Shown here: piece after piece, positions 1 through 9,701 of the stretch
Numbering within the stretch: position 1 is the stretch's first letter
Layout: every line of letters begins with the position of its first letter
Assembly: GCA_942492445.1 (NCBI GenBank)
Contig: CALOEW010000049.1
Location: 1-64,000, forward strand
Direction: 5' to 3'
Source of the DNA: NORP240 sp942492445
GTDB lineage: Bacteria > Pseudomonadota > Gammaproteobacteria > Pseudomonadales > Pseudohongiellaceae
DNA length: 64,000 nucleotides
Notes under the pieces: model-generated
Databases searched by the model: none
Seen by the model: the letters and a program-made list of their open reading frames with translations, nothing else
What the model was told of the DNA's origin: nothing
Translations under genes and position numbers: made by a program

Positions 1-26
1 TGCCACCCACAGGGGCATTGTCCTTA

Positions 27-55
27 GTGTACAAAGTATTTCATTTTGTGTACAA
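27..55. promoter_or_regulatory. Direct repeat upstream of the ectoine operon
   Basis: The nine-base word GTGTACAAA at 27-35 recurs as GTGTACAAT at 48-56, about two helical turns apart. A related TTGTGTAC word occurs again at 225-232, next to ectA. Repeated words at this spacing suggest a regulator binding site for the ectoine operon. MarR-type EctR is the known ectoine regulator in some methylotrophs, but no ectR gene is in view. I see no convincing -35/-10 pair, so this is a tentative call. Confidence 0.3.
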
Positions 56-103
56 TGCGTTCCGCGAATTAGCAACAATTCTTTGTCCAGAATTTTTCTG
101 CTG

Positions 104-143
104 AGGAATCTCTGATTAATTATATGATTAATAAGCGGTTACT
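104..143. repeat. Degenerate copy of the GGAACCTCTGATTAA palindromic repeat
   Basis: GGAATCTCTGATTAAT at 104-119 matches the window-wide repeat end with one change, and a rough inverted counterpart lies at 126-143. It resembles the 60-bp palindrome at 27045-27104 but is more decayed. It sits between the upstream direct repeats and ectA, so it could have altered the spacing of the ectoine control region. Confidence 0.4.
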
Positions 144-220
144 TCATCAATAGGTAGCGGGCATCACCGCCACCAGAATAAGAACAATAAATCCAGAACG
201 CACCTGGAAACCCACATTAT

Positions 221-239
221 TAAATTGTGTACTAATTTA
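221..239. promoter_or_regulatory. Inverted repeat TAAATT-N7-AATTTA before ectA
   Basis: A perfect six-base inverted repeat, TAAATT at 221-226 and AATTTA at 234-239, encloses GTGTACT. That core is related to the GTGTACAA words at 27 and 48. It ends about 30 bases before ectA, where a repressor could block transcription or the start of translation. Operator function is inferred. Confidence 0.3.
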
Positions 240-268
240 TTTCTGAGGATTAAACGCGACAACGCACT

Positions 269-799
269 ATGAATAAAGAACCCAGGAGCATGACGCTCCG
301 TAAACCGGTCAGTACCGATGGCGCCCGGGTTCACCGCCTGATTGCACAATGCCCACCACTCGATACCAACTCGATGTACTGCAATCTTCTCCAGTGTTCT
401 CACTTTGCGGAGACATCCGTTGCAGCGGAAATTGACGGTCGACTGGAAGGATTCCTATCCGCCTACCTGAAACCACAGGAACCGGAAACATTGTTCGTCT
501 GGCAGGTTGCCGTAGGCAAAGCTGCCCGGGGACAGGGTATAGCCAGACGAATGCTTTCCCATGTCCTGACACGCCCCGTGTGCCGCCGTGTTGCCCAGCT
601 TGAAACGACTATCACCGACTCTAATCAGGCATCCTGGGCACTCTTCAAGTCTCTGGCCGACCAGCTCGGAGCAACCCTGGAGCGCACTGCTCTGTTCGAC
701 CGGGAGGCTCATTTTGACAATGCCCATGAATCGGAGTTTCTGGCACGAATCGGCTCCTTCAAGTTTGCACCTGAGCACGGCAGCGACCCATCTCAATAG
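269..799 (+). CDS. ectA: L-2,4-diaminobutyrate N-gamma-acetyltransferase
   Basis: EctA transfers an acetyl group from acetyl-CoA to diaminobutyrate, the second step of ectoine synthesis, in the cytoplasm. The 176-residue product is a single GNAT domain. The acetyl-CoA loop reads VAVGKAARGQGIARRML around residues 75-92, matching GNAT motif A, and the N-terminal LRKP..DG..VHRLI pattern is typical of EctA. The first gene of the plus-strand ect operon, it is followed by ectB 47 bases later. Two starts are possible: ATG 269, with no clear ribosome site, or ATG 290, where AGGAG lies unusually close. Family assignment is firm from motifs plus context. Confidence 0.95.
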   Translation: MNKEPRSMTLRKPVSTDGARVHRLIAQCPPLDTNSMYCNLLQCSHFAETSVAAEIDGRLEGFLSAYLKPQEPETLFVWQVAVGKAARGQGIARRMLSHVLTRPVCRRVAQLETTITDSNQASWALFKSLADQLGATLERTALFDREAHFDNAHESEFLARIGSFKFAPEHGSDPSQ

Positions 800-846
800 T
801 GGCCCAGACCGGCCACGACTTTTCATTCCCTGATCAAGGAGAACGG

Positions 847-2184
847 ATGATGAAGATATTTGATGAAATCGAATCGGAAGTACAGAGCTATGCACGCTCC
901 TTTCCACGCGTATTCAACAAGGCGCAGGGAGAGTTTCTGTATGACGAAGATGGCAACCAGTACCTGGATTTCCTGGCAGGTGCGGGTACTCTGAACTACG
1001 GCCACAATAATCCCTTGTTCAAGGAAAAGCTGATTGATTACATCGCCAGCGACGGAATCACTCACGGCCTTGACATGCACACGCGAGCGAAAAGGGAATT
1101 TCTGGAAGCCTTTGACAAAAAAATTCTGCGCCCCCGCGACATGGACTACGTCGTGCAATTTACCGGGCCGACAGGGACCAACGCCGTGGAGGCTGCCCTG
1201 AAACTCGCCCGAAACGTGACCGGGCGGGAAAATATTGTCTCTTTCACCAATGGCTTTCATGGTGTGACTCTTGGCGCTCTTGCCGCAACTGGCAACTCTC
1301 ACCACCGAGGCGCATCGGGAGTTTCGCTTAACGGTGTCAGTCGAATGCCATACGATGGGTACCTTGGAAAAGGAACAGACACAACCGCATACCTCGATAA
1401 GGTACTTTCCGATTCCAGCAGCGGCATCGACCTTCCCGCCGCTGTACTTGTGGAGACCGTCCAGGGCGAGGGCGGGATACAGACAGCGTCATTTGACTGG
1501 TTGCAAAATCTCGAACGGGTGTGCAGAAAGCACGACGTATTGCTCATAGTCGACGACATTCAGGCAGGATGCGGCCGCACGGGCACTTACTTCAGCTTTG
1601 AAAAAGCGGGCATCAAACCGGACATGATTACCCTGTCCAAATCCCTCGGCGGGTATGGGCTGCCTTTTGCTGTCCTGTTGTTCAAACCCGGCCTTGACCT
1701 CTGGAAACCAGGAGAGCACAACGGTACATTCCGTGGCAACAACCTTGCCTTCGTAACCGCCAAAGCTGCCATCGATCACTACTGGAGCGATTCCGGTTTT
1801 GCTGACGAAATCCGAAGAAAGGGCGCGATGATTTCCCGGAAACTCGAGAGTATCGTGAACAAGTACGGCGAAGGGAATTTCACCACCCGGGGCCGCGGCA
1901 TGTTCCAGGGCATCAATTGCGTCAACGGCGAACTGGCCGGCTCGATTACCAAAAAAGCATTCAAACGTGGCCTGATTATAGAGACCAGCGGCGCCGATGA
2001 TCACGTGGTCAAGATACTCTGCCCGCTGACAATCAAAGACGAGCATCTCATGGAGGGGCTCGACATCCTCGAACACGCCATTCGGGAAACCTGCGCCGGA
2101 GAAGACACGATCCCTGAACCGGTAGACCACCTGGGATCCTGGAAAGCGAGGAAACCGGAGGCTGGAGCGCGGGGCATCGCTTGA
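847..2184 (+). CDS. ectB: Diaminobutyrate--2-oxoglutarate aminotransferase
   Basis: EctB is a PLP-dependent class III aminotransferase that converts aspartate semialdehyde to L-2,4-diaminobutyrate with glutamate, the first committed ectoine step. The protein has the full family length of about 445 residues. The PLP-anchoring lysine lies in TLSKSLGGYG, and the DDIQAGCGRTG cofactor segment precedes it. The reading frame is open from 799, but ATG 847 is chosen because AAGGAGAA at 836-843 is a strong, well-placed ribosome site and the next codons give the usual MMKIFDEIESEVQSYAR start. It lies between ectA and ectC. Confidence 0.96.
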   Translation: MMKIFDEIESEVQSYARSFPRVFNKAQGEFLYDEDGNQYLDFLAGAGTLNYGHNNPLFKEKLIDYIASDGITHGLDMHTRAKREFLEAFDKKILRPRDMDYVVQFTGPTGTNAVEAALKLARNVTGRENIVSFTNGFHGVTLGALAATGNSHHRGASGVSLNGVSRMPYDGYLGKGTDTTAYLDKVLSDSSSGIDLPAAVLVETVQGEGGIQTASFDWLQNLERVCRKHDVLLIVDDIQAGCGRTGTYFSFEKAGIKPDMITLSKSLGGYGLPFAVLLFKPGLDLWKPGEHNGTFRGNNLAFVTAKAAIDHYWSDSGFADEIRRKGAMISRKLESIVNKYGEGNFTTRGRGMFQGINCVNGELAGSITKKAFKRGLIIETSGADDHVVKILCPLTIKDEHLMEGLDILEHAIRETCAGEDTIPEPVDHLGSWKARKPEAGARGIA

Positions 2185-2233
2185 GATAAATCGCAGTCAG
2201 AAACGAATTCATTAACCTGGGGAGTAACAGCAC

Positions 2234-2638
2234 ATGATTGTCAGAAACTTGAATGAGGCGGAAAAGACCGACCGTCGAGTTGTGTCACCTGACGGCAACT
2301 GGGAGAGTACCAGACTGCTTCTTAAGGACGATGGCATGGGCTTTTCGTTTCATATCACAACCATATACGCCGGGGCCGATTTCCAGATGTACTACCAGAA
2401 TCACCTGGAATCTGTTTATTGCATTGCGGGCCAGGGGGAAGTTGAAACGGTAGAAGATGGCAGAACCTACCCCATCGCTCCGGGCACGCTGTACAACCTT
2501 GACAAGCACGACAGGCACATACTACGCGCGTTCAGTGAAATGACGATGGCCTGCGTCTTCAATCCGCCGCTGAACGGCAAGGAAGTACACAATGCTGATG
2601 GCGCCTATGAACTTGAGGCTGAAACAGTAATAGGTTGA
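2234..2638 (+). CDS. ectC: L-ectoine synthase
   Basis: EctC is a cupin-fold hydro-lyase that cyclises N-gamma-acetyl-diaminobutyrate to ectoine. The 134-residue length is standard. Family landmarks are visible: the N-terminal MIVRNLNE, the cupin stretch around GTLYNLDKHDRHILRA, and the C-terminal NPPLNGKEVHNADGAY. GGGGAG at 2219-2224 is a good ribosome site about nine bases before ATG. The stop at 2636-2638 lies only 14 bases before the ectD ATG, consistent with one transcript. Confidence 0.97.
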   Translation: MIVRNLNEAEKTDRRVVSPDGNWESTRLLLKDDGMGFSFHITTIYAGADFQMYYQNHLESVYCIAGQGEVETVEDGRTYPIAPGTLYNLDKHDRHILRAFSEMTMACVFNPPLNGKEVHNADGAYELEAETVIG

Positions 2639-2652
2639 GGACTATTTTTTTT

Positions 2653-3645
2653 ATGAGCAATACCGCATTACGACAGCCACAACCGCGGGAGGACCGTTAT
2701 CCATCCCGGGGTAAACTCACAGGCCGGATACTGGAACGGGAGGATCCGGTCGTCTATGAATCCTCCCATTTCTGCCCAATCGACCTGGAGCTTGTCCACA
2801 GCTATCAGGAAAAGGGATACATGATTCTTGACGGCGTTTTCAATGAGAGTGAAGTGGCCCTTTTTGAAAAGGAACTCGATCGCTTACGGTCAGACCCGAA
2901 GATCAGAGATTCAGGTGAATTAATCAGCGAACCGGACAGTGGTGAAGTACGGTCTGTCTTCAGGGTTCATGCTGGCAGCCCTATATTCAGAGAGCTGGCA
3001 GCCGACCCCCGACTTGCGGACCTGGCCCGCTACATACTGGGTGACCAGGTCTATATTCACCAGTCCCGGGTCAATTACAAGCCTGGCTTCAAAGGCAGAG
3101 AGTTTTACTGGCACTCGGATTTTGAAACCTGGCACGTCGAAGATGGTATGCCTGCCATGCGCGCACTCAGCATGTCCATTACACTGACCGGTAACTTCGA
3201 AACCAATGGGCCACTTCTGTTGATTCCAGGATCACACCATAAATACGTGGTATGTGAAGGAGAGACGCCGGCCGAACATTTTCGCAATTCCCTTAAAAAG
3301 CAGGCGTATGGAGTGCCGGATGAAAGCAGCCTGCAACGGTTGGCCCGGGAAAATGGAATCGTTGCCGCCACCGGCAAGCCCGGCAGTGTCATTGTATTCG
3401 ACTGTAATGTTCTTCACGGATCAGGAAGCAATATCACCCCGTTTCCACGATCCAATGTGTTTTTTGTTTATAACGCACTGAGCAACCGGGTAGGTGATCC
3501 CTACTGCCGGCAACCACCCCGCCCAGAGTACATCTGCAGCAGAAAACACATCGTTCCTCTCAAAGAGAAACCAAGACCGGGCACCGTCACACCAGGCCCG
3601 GGAATTCACGCAGGGAAATACCCAGAAATTGCTGATGAAAAGTAG
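2653..3645 (+). CDS. ectD: Ectoine 5-hydroxylase
   Basis: EctD is a non-haem Fe(II)/2-oxoglutarate dioxygenase that converts ectoine to 5-hydroxyectoine. The EctD signature is present: FYWHSDFETWHVEDGMPAMR carries the iron ligands His and Asp, and the distal ligand lies in NVLHGSGSNITPFPRSN. The frame is open from a TTG at 2635 overlapping the ectC stop, but ATG 2653 with GAGG at 2637-2640 is preferred and gives 330 residues. A run of eight T bases lies between that site and the start. Presence of ectD shows that the cell can make the hydroxylated solute. Confidence 0.96.
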   Translation: MSNTALRQPQPREDRYPSRGKLTGRILEREDPVVYESSHFCPIDLELVHSYQEKGYMILDGVFNESEVALFEKELDRLRSDPKIRDSGELISEPDSGEVRSVFRVHAGSPIFRELAADPRLADLARYILGDQVYIHQSRVNYKPGFKGREFYWHSDFETWHVEDGMPAMRALSMSITLTGNFETNGPLLLIPGSHHKYVVCEGETPAEHFRNSLKKQAYGVPDESSLQRLARENGIVAATGKPGSVIVFDCNVLHGSGSNITPFPRSNVFFVYNALSNRVGDPYCRQPPRPEYICSRKHIVPLKEKPRPGTVTPGPGIHAGKYPEIADEK

Positions 3646-3955
3646 TGAGCTCAACACTTTGAAACGGCGGATCAGCGAACGCATCGAAACCCTTGAGGCC
3701 TTGCTGTTCATTGAACAGGCCGACGGCGAAAGGCAACCCGACGACGAATCAGCCAGGATGGACCTGAAGATCAGTTCCGCCGTCAGGTCAAGAATTACGC
3801 TGGCAGAAAAGCAGGAGCTCGCCAGGTTAAAGGCAAACCTGATGTGGCTGGAGAGCGATGACGCCGGTCTCTGCGAGAACTGCGGTTGCGAGATACCCTT
3901 CCTGCGCCTGAAAGCGGTTCCGGTTACCCGGCTGTGTATTGAATGCGCCCAGTAG
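3635..3955 (+). CDS. DksA/TraR-type C4 zinc-finger protein in the ectoine operon
   Basis: A 106-residue protein with an acidic N-terminal helical region and a C-terminal four-cysteine finger: CENC at about residues 83-86 and CIEC near the C terminus, 17 residues apart, the DksA/TraR spacing. DksA-family proteins bind in the secondary channel of RNA polymerase and change promoter response, sometimes with ppGpp. The ATG overlaps the last codons of ectD by 11 bases, implying coupled translation, and ask follows after 19 bases. Its place between ectD and ask is unusual, which suggests a regulator tied to ectoine supply. That role is inferred. Confidence 0.85.
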   Translation: MKSSELNTLKRRISERIETLEALLFIEQADGERQPDDESARMDLKISSAVRSRITLAEKQELARLKANLMWLESDDAGLCENCGCEIPFLRLKAVPVTRLCIECAQ

Positions 3956-3974
3956 TAATAAAGGAAACCACAGA

Positions 3975-5441
3975 ATGAAAGTGAACACTCACAGTGTTGA
4001 AAAAATTGGCGGTACGTCCATGAGCGACTATGGCGCGGTAAGAGACAATATTTTCATGAATCCAGGTCGCAGGGGCACGTTTTACCAGCGTATATTCGTA
4101 GTCTCGGCTTATGGAGGAGTGACGAATGATCTGCTGGAGCACAAAAAAACAGGCAAACCCGGCGTTTACAGTCTTTTTGCCAGTGGTGAAAACGACGAGG
4201 GATGGCAGGAATCCCTGCAGAAGCTGAGGGCCAGGTTACACGCTCTCAATGCCGATCTCTTCCCTGAGTCATTGCTGCAGAAGCAGGCAGATTCGTTTAT
4301 CGACAAGAGATTGCAGGCGGCCAGCGAGTGCCTCGTGGACCTACAACGACTTTGCGGCCACGGCCATTTTTCCCTCGAACAGCACCTGAACAGTGTTCGG
4401 GAAATGCTCGCCAGTATCGGCGAAGTGCACAGCGCATGGAATACGGCCCGTCTGCTGCAACGGGACGGAGTCAATGCAGTTTTTGTTGATTTAAGCGGAT
4501 GGAAGTCAGGCCGCCACATGACCCTGGATCAGCGTATCCGGCTCGCATTCAAGGATATCGACCTGACCAGCCAGGTTCCCATCGTTACCGGCTATGCACA
4601 TACTGAAGAAGGGTTGATGACCACCTTCAATCGTGGCTACAGCGAGATGACCTTCAGCCGCATCGCGGTAGTCACCGATGCCGCCGAAGCGATCATCCAC
4701 AAGGAATATCATCTCAGTAGTGCCGATCCCCGGCTGGTGGGCCGGAAACAGGCCGTTCCCATTGGCCGAACCAATTACGATGTAGCCGATCAACTGGCCA
4801 ATCTCGGCATGGAAGCCATTCATCCGAAGGCTGCCAAGGGTTTGCGTGAAAGCGGCATTCCGTTGCGGGTAAAGAACACCTTTGAACCGGAACACGCCGG
4901 CACAACAATCACCGCGGACTACATCAGCAGTACACCCCGGGTTGAGATCATTGCCGGCCGTACGGGAATTTACTCGCTGGAATTTTTCGATCAGAGCATG
5001 GTTGGGCAGATCGAGCAGTTCGATCGGGAAATCCTCGCGGTACTGCAGCGTTTCAATGCCCAGATAGTATCCAAGGACATTAATGCCAACACTATTACAC
5101 ATTATCTGGCGGCCAACCTGAAGACCATGAAACGCATCCGCAGAGTGCTGGAACAGACTTTTCCCGAGGCGGAAATCAATCAGCGCAAGTCTGCGATCGT
5201 ATCAGCCATCGGCAGTGACATGCAGGTGCCAGGCATTCTGGCCCGGGCAGTCACAGCATTGGCAGATCGGAAGATCAATGTGCAGGCAATGCACCAGTCC
5301 ATGCGCCAGGTTGACATGCAGTTTATCGTCGAAGAACAGGACTACGAAGCGGCGGTGAAAAGCCTGCATCAGGGACTGATTGAGATCCATAACCATGGCA
5401 GCGCCATTTGCGCCGCCCAGCCACCGATTGCCGCAATCTGA
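3975..5441 (+). CDS. ask: Ectoine-operon aspartokinase (Ask_Ect)
   Basis: Aspartokinase phosphorylates aspartate, the entry reaction to aspartate semialdehyde and so to ectoine. The protein is 488 residues from ATG 3975, preceded by AAAGGAAA at 3959-3966. The nucleotide-binding start reads VEKIGGTSM; two ACT-like segments lie in the last 150 residues, around SLEFFDQSMVG and SAIGSDMQVPG. The KIGGTS form and the operon position match the specialised ectoine aspartokinases, which are known to be less sensitive to amino-acid feedback. An upstream in-frame TTG at 3939 is less likely. Confidence 0.94.
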   Translation: MKVNTHSVEKIGGTSMSDYGAVRDNIFMNPGRRGTFYQRIFVVSAYGGVTNDLLEHKKTGKPGVYSLFASGENDEGWQESLQKLRARLHALNADLFPESLLQKQADSFIDKRLQAASECLVDLQRLCGHGHFSLEQHLNSVREMLASIGEVHSAWNTARLLQRDGVNAVFVDLSGWKSGRHMTLDQRIRLAFKDIDLTSQVPIVTGYAHTEEGLMTTFNRGYSEMTFSRIAVVTDAAEAIIHKEYHLSSADPRLVGRKQAVPIGRTNYDVADQLANLGMEAIHPKAAKGLRESGIPLRVKNTFEPEHAGTTITADYISSTPRVEIIAGRTGIYSLEFFDQSMVGQIEQFDREILAVLQRFNAQIVSKDINANTITHYLAANLKTMKRIRRVLEQTFPEAEINQRKSAIVSAIGSDMQVPGILARAVTALADRKINVQAMHQSMRQVDMQFIVEEQDYEAAVKSLHQGLIEIHNHGSAICAAQPPIAAI

Positions 5442-5456
5442 CTACAGGACCGGATT

Positions 5457-6911
5457 TTGTTACCGACTGTCGTCGCTTTTATCGGATTTTTACTCGGGTT
5501 TACACTGATCGGCCTGTCGTCGGTAAACAGGAGCCGAGGCACCCGGCACGACTACTACCTGGCCGACAGTTCAATCAAACCCTGGCTGGTGGGCCTGTCC
5601 GCTGTGGCAACCAATAACAGTGGTTACATGTTCATCGGGGTCATCGGCTATACCTATGCTACCGGGCTTGCTTCGATATGGCTGATGTTTGGCTGGATAC
5701 TTGGCGACTTCCTGTCTTCGTTATTTGTACACCGGCGTCTGAGACTGGCTTCGGCGGCCACTGACGAAGTGAGTTATGCCGGTGTTCTTGCCAACTGGTA
5801 CGGGGGCAACAACCGGCAACTGCAACGTGTGATCGGTCTGATCTCACTGCTGTTCCTGCTGACTTATGCTGGCGCGCAACTTGTCGCTGGAAGCAAGGCG
5901 CTGCAGGTGTTGTTTGGCTGGCCAGGCTGGGCTGGCGCGGTCATGGGTGCCGTCATGGTGACCCTTTACTGCTTCGCTGGAGGAATTCGCGCCTCGATAT
6001 GGACCGATGCCGCACAGTCCATCGTTATGATGACCGCCATGTCGGTCCTGCTTTACGTCGCAGTTGCCGCCCTGGGCGGCCTTGACGGGGCAATGGTTCA
6101 GCTCGGCGCCGTCGACGGATTTCTCAACTGGTTCCCTGATGACCAGAGTCTCGTGGCCCCGGGCGCCATCGGCGGTTTCCTGTTCGCCGCCGGCTGGCTA
6201 TTCGCCGGCCTTTCAGTCATCGGCCAGCCACACATCATGGTCCGCTTTATGGCCCTTGAAGACGCAGACGAGATGTCCCGCGCCAGGCTGTGGTATTACC
6301 TGTGGTACCTGGTTTTTTATTGCCTGGCTACCGGTGTCGGTCTCCTGTCCAGGGTGTATCTTCCCGACAGCGGCTCCTTCGACGCCGAGCTGGCGCTGCC
6401 GCTGATGGCGCTGGAACTGCTTCCGCCGGCGCTTGTAGGTCTGGTACTGGCTGGAATTTTCGCAGCGACCATGTCCACTGCCGACTCTCTGATTCTCAGT
6501 TGTTCAGCGGCCATCACCCACGACCTGTTGCCCCACCGCATCGAGAAAACCCGGCTGATCAAGGTCACCACTGTCGTCACTACCGGCTGTGCGCTGGGAC
6601 TGGCGCTGATGAATAATGAAAGTGTCTTCAGCCTGGTGGTGATGGCGTGGTCAGGTCTGGCGAGCGCCTTCGCACCGCTGCTTATTGCTTTCTGCCTGGG
6701 CTGGCAACCCGGCCAGTTGAAGAGCCTGGCAGCCATCTTTCTTGGACTGGCAGTAGCCCTGGGCTGGCGCATTGCGGGTCTGCAAGATGCAGTTTATGAG
6801 GGGTTTCCCGGAATACTCACCGGCTTTGCGCTGTTGGCACTGTTCCGGGTTACCGGTCGCGAAACCAGTCTGAAGACTGCCGCCTGGGCGCGGGAAAGTT
6901 CGCCCGACTGA
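5457..6911 (+). CDS. Sodium:solute symporter (SSS family), last gene of the ectoine operon
   Basis: A polytopic inner-membrane protein of 484 residues with about 12-13 predicted hydrophobic helices. The SSS/PutP pattern is visible: DYYLADSSIKPWLVGLSAVATNNSGYMFIG near the N terminus and LAGIFAATMSTADSLILS in the middle, the conserved sodium-site helix. The start is an unusual TTG at 5457, 15 bases after the ask stop, with only a weak AGGA site. The position implies co-expression with ectoine synthesis, so ectoine, proline or betaine uptake is plausible. The substrate cannot be read from sequence. Confidence 0.88.
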   Translation: MLPTVVAFIGFLLGFTLIGLSSVNRSRGTRHDYYLADSSIKPWLVGLSAVATNNSGYMFIGVIGYTYATGLASIWLMFGWILGDFLSSLFVHRRLRLASAATDEVSYAGVLANWYGGNNRQLQRVIGLISLLFLLTYAGAQLVAGSKALQVLFGWPGWAGAVMGAVMVTLYCFAGGIRASIWTDAAQSIVMMTAMSVLLYVAVAALGGLDGAMVQLGAVDGFLNWFPDDQSLVAPGAIGGFLFAAGWLFAGLSVIGQPHIMVRFMALEDADEMSRARLWYYLWYLVFYCLATGVGLLSRVYLPDSGSFDAELALPLMALELLPPALVGLVLAGIFAATMSTADSLILSCSAAITHDLLPHRIEKTRLIKVTTVVTTGCALGLALMNNESVFSLVVMAWSGLASAFAPLLIAFCLGWQPGQLKSLAAIFLGLAVALGWRIAGLQDAVYEGFPGILTGFALLALFRVTGRETSLKTAAWARESSPD

Positions 6912-7160
6912 ACGCCCCTTGCCATCTTCTTCCAGGTATTCGCGTACAGTCACATCTTTACGCCTGTTGAGCTGGCGCCTTTGTGGATCTGCAGGACCTA
7001 GCTTCCACTTCATTGCTGTGGAAATTATCAGGGGCCACTCGTCAAATACTGGCCCACCAGCCGGCATTGACTCTTCTTGACTGCGAAACCGTCATCGACA
7101 TTGGCAGCCAATTTCATCGAACATCCTGAATAAAGCGATTCGATCGCTGCATACCGGCTG

Positions 7161-9488
7161 CTACTTATTCCGCAATCGCAGGGCATTGGTCACCACTGAG
7201 ACCGAGCTCATGCTCATGGCCACGGCGGCGATCATTGGCGACAGCAAAATGCCGAAGAATGGGTACAGAACACCGGCGGCGACCGGCACACCTATACTGT
7301 TGTACATTAACGCGAACAGCAGGTTCTGCCGCATGTTGGCGACTGTCTGTTCCGAAATGATGCGCGCCAGGCTGATGCCACGTAGATCCCCCTTCACCAG
7401 TGTCAGCTGGGCGCTGCTCATGGCCACATCGGTTCCGGTCCCCATTGCGATCCCTACATCGGCTCTGGCCAGGGCCGGGGCATCGTTGATGCCGTCGCCT
7501 GCCATGGCTACACGCTCCCCGTTACTTTGCAGCGATTCGATCAAGCGCAGCTTGTCCTGTGGTGTGACCTCGCTGTGTACCTCGTCGATACCCAGCTGAT
7601 GAGCGACAGCCCGTGCTGTCACCTCGCCATCGCCTGTCGCCATGACCAGTTTCAGGCCGCGTTCGTGTAGCGCCTTGATCGCATCCCGGGTGCTTTCCTT
7701 GATCGGGTCCGCCACTGCCAGGAGACCGATAAGCCTGCCGTCGGCGGCCAGATAAATCACGCTGGAACCACCTTCTCGGAGGCTTTCCGCTTCAGCCTCA
7801 GCCGCGGAAATCGTGACACTATTCTGATTCATAAGACGTAGTGTTACCCAGCAGCAGGGCGGTTTCACCCACCCGGCCGGACACTCCGATGCCCGTCGAA
7901 GAGTCGAAGTCCAGCACCTGCTGCAGGTTGTATCTCCGTTCCCGGGCAGCAGCGACAACCGCCCGTGCCAGCGGGTGTTCGCTGCCCTGATCGAGACTGG
8001 CTGCCAGCTGCAGCACCTGCTTGTTCATTAAAGCCGGTCAGTGGCCGGACTTCCTGGAGTACCGGCTTCCCCTCGGTCAGGGTACCAGTCTTGTCCACCA
8101 CCAGGGTATCGATGCGCCGCATCGCCTCGATTGCCGCGGCGTCCCTGAACAGCACGCCCTGGGTGGCAGCCTTGCCGGTGGCCACCATGATGGACATCGG
8201 CGTTGCCAGGCCCAGCGCACAGGGACAGGCGATGATCAGTACGGCTACCGCATTGATCAGTCCGTACACCCAGCTGGGTTCGTGGACCCAAAAGTCCCCA
8301 GGCGAAGAAGGTCACGACGGCGATGGTCACCACAGTCAGCACGAAGTAGCCGGCCACCACGTCGGCCAGCGCGCTGCATGGGTGCCCGGGAACGCTGGGC
8401 CTGGGCGACCAGGCTGACTATCTGCGCCAGGGTGGTGTCCGAGCCAACGTGCTCCGAGCGGATAACCAGACTACCGGAAGTATTTAGCGTTGCGCCGATG
8501 ACCCGGTCTCCCTTGCTCCTGGTCGCCGGAATGGGCTCACCGGTGAGCATGGATTCGTCCACCGAGCTGCGCCCTTCAACGATCGCCGTCCACCGGGATT
8601 TTCTCACCGGGCGTCACCCGCAGGCGATCGCCCACCGCAATGTCATCGACAGGCACATCCTCCTCACTGCCGTCGGCGTCGATGCGCCGGGCGGTTTTCG
8701 GTGCCAGGTCGCAGCAATGCGCCTGGATTGCCTCGGAAGTCCGGGCCCGGGCTCTCAGTTCGAACAACTGGCCCAGCAGGGTCAGGGAAATAATCACTGC
8801 AGCCGCCTCAAAATACACACTGACCCGGCCATCCATCACGAAGGACGCCGGGAAACACGCCGGGCGCCAGGGTGGCGACCAGGCTGTAGAGGTAGGCCAG
8901 CGAGGTTCCCAGACCAATCAGGGTCCACATATTGGGGCTGCGATTGATTACCGACTGCACGCCACGGATGAAGAATGGCTGACCGGCCCACAGCACCACC
9001 GGCGACGCCAGTGCCAGTTCGATCCAGTTCTGCCAGTCACCCGGCACCCAGCCCCTGCCGTGCCCGAACATCGCCAGTACAAACCGCCTGCGGTGAAAGG
9101 CAGGCTCCCCAGAAGCGGCGCCGGAAATCAATCAGCTCCGGATTTTCCACTTCCTCCAGGTGGGCGTCTCCGGCTCCAGTGCCATGCCGCACTTGGGGCA
9201 GGTGCCGGGACCGCGCTGGCGCACTTCGGGATCCATGGGGCAGGTGTACCAGGCATTCTGGTCCTGAGCTTCTTCCTTCCTGGGCACCAGGTATTTTTCC
9301 GGATCCGCGGAAAATTTCTGCCGGCAGCCGGCACAACAGAAGAAATAATCCATCCCTTGATAGGATGCCTTATGGTCCGATTCACTGGTCACAGTCATCC
9401 CGCAGACTGGATCTTTCAATTCCCCGCCGGCCTGATGACGGTTGTGATCTACAGTTTTCAATTGAGGCTTATGACCGGTAGTTTTCAT
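7161..9488 (-). pseudogene. copA: Copper-translocating P-type ATPase, broken by about eight frameshifts
   Basis: Read on the minus strand, the pieces in order give a full heavy-metal P1B ATPase. They are an N-terminal YHS-like domain (DPVCGMTV) with a heavy-metal-binding segment (YTCPMDPEVRQ, CPKCGMALEP), the membrane region, LTGEP, the metal-site CPC motif (ACPCALGLATP), the phosphorylated DKTGTLTEG, and GDGINDAPALA near the C terminus. The frame changes near 9145, 9100, 8850, 8585, 8370, 8285, 8025 and 7840. Start ATG 9488 has a good AGGAG site. All catalytic motifs are intact and no frame carries extra stops, so inactivation is recent or the indels are sequencing errors. Copper export would be its role. 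Confidence 0.85.
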
Positions 9489-9701
9489 AGCGAACGGCTC
9501 CTGAATAAACGTGACAGCCTATTATGACTGGCCTGTACAATTGACAGCTTAAACCTTAGGAACCTGACAGTCGATCCTCCGGTCCGGGATTATAGGGCCG
9601 TTACATGACACCGGGGAACCGTGGTGGGATACTGCCTGACAACAACGCGACCGAAGACAAACGACTTCGCCAGCCGCCGGGTCCTGTAGAGGGAGAAAAA
9701 T

